DNA of 5,640 nucleotides from Planctomycetota bacterium (GTDB lineage: Bacteria; Planctomycetota; SZUA-567), in contig JAJBTL010000445.1 of assembly GCA_020860865.1 (NCBI GenBank), forward strand, positions 1-5,640, in the 5' to 3' direction. Of this stretch, positions 5,406 to 5,640 are shown piece after piece; the first letter of the stretch is position 1; every line of letters begins with the position of its first letter. The translations under genes and the position numbers were made by a program. The notes below the pieces were generated by a model that was given only the letters and a program-made list of their open reading frames with translations, was not told the origin of the DNA and did no database searches.

Positions 5406-5640
5406 ATGGCGAGCCTGACACCGCTCATTGCCACCGACGCGGAAAAATGTGTCCACTGTCACCGCTGCATCGCGGCCTGTCCGGTCAAGTTTGCCAACCG
5501 GGCCGGCGAGACCTGCGTCGAGGTCAACCATGATCGCTGCATCGGCTGCGGCCAGTGCCTGGAGGCGTGCCAGCATGGCGCCCGAACCGGCCTGGACGAT
5601 TTCGACTCGTTCCTCCGGGATCTTGACGGTGGTGTGCCGA
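5406..5640 (+). CDS. Two-[4Fe-4S] ferredoxin domain, N-terminus of a probable [FeFe]-hydrogenase-like protein (partial)
   Basis: Only the first 78 codons are present; the frame is open at the window edge. Two complete [4Fe-4S] motifs are seen: C15-x2-C18-x2-C21-x3-C25-P and C45-x2-C48-x2-C51-x3-C55. A free C37 lies between them. The wording around the clusters (EKCVHCHRCIAACPVKFAN; then CQHGAR followed by DDFDSFLRDL) resembles proteins in which this dicluster domain precedes an [FeFe]-hydrogenase large-subunit-like domain, often with PAS or phosphatase modules, thought to sense redox state or hydrogen. The H-cluster cysteines that would prove this lie outside the window, so a plain ferredoxin or another ferredoxin-fused enzyme remains possible. 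The protein should be cytoplasmic, since there is no signal peptide. It is separated from the signalling operon by a terminator and is therefore a separate unit. Confidence 0.85.
   Translation, partial: MASLTPLIATDAEKCVHCHRCIAACPVKFANRAGETCVEVNHDRCIGCGQCLEACQHGARTGLDDFDSFLRDLDGGVP

Overview
The window is bacterial DNA with GC-rich, densely packed genes, all on the + strand. Most genes have good Shine-Dalgarno sites, and GC-poor spacers carry sigma70-type promoters. The sequence does not fix the taxon. Strong ribosome sites, two-component/chemotaxis genes and an anaerobe-type ferredoxin/[FeFe]-hydrogenase-like N-terminus suggest an anaerobic or fermentative bacterium. A spirochaete-like or other gut or sediment anaerobe is only a guess.

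Layout. (1) 1-149: leader with a plausible promoter whose -35 region lies inside a perfect inverted repeat. (2) 150-1187: membrane-anchored TPR protein, apparently its own transcription unit. (3) 1188-1467: spacer with a strong hairpin and a very good sigma70 promoter (TGGACA, 16 bp, TATAAT). (4) 1468-4968: a tight three-gene signalling operon. It encodes a CheY-like single receiver, a CheA-type histidine kinase and a two-receiver protein. CheY and CheA overlap by 11 nt, and the kinase stop is 6 nt from the last gene. (5) 4969-5405: non-coding, beginning with a textbook intrinsic terminator (5076-5110) and continuing as AT-rich spacer. (6) 5406-end: the start of a protein with two [4Fe-4S] clusters, cut by the window edge.

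The main point of interest is the kinase. Canonical CheA reads P1 (Hpt), P2 (CheY-binding), P3 (dimerisation), P4 (ATPase), P5 (CheW-like). Here the order read from the sequence is P3-P4-P5-linker-P1-P2, which is a circular permutation of CheA. The gene also carries a -1 frameshift inside the ATPase domain at about 2474-2477. It currently reads as two ORFs, 1859-2527 and 2524-4059, that overlap as ATGA. Restoring the frame gives a continuous protein of about 733 residues with every expected ATPase box. The break is most simply a one-base loss (real mutation or sequencing error), with programmed frameshifting or reinitiation as less likely alternatives.

Likely working model (inference): the permuted CheA autophosphorylates at the Hpt histidine and passes phosphate to the adjacent CheY-like protein, docked by the C-terminal P2 domain, and perhaps to the second receiver of the downstream protein. 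No chemoreceptor, CheW, CheR or CheB is encoded here, so the input and output of the pathway are unknown.
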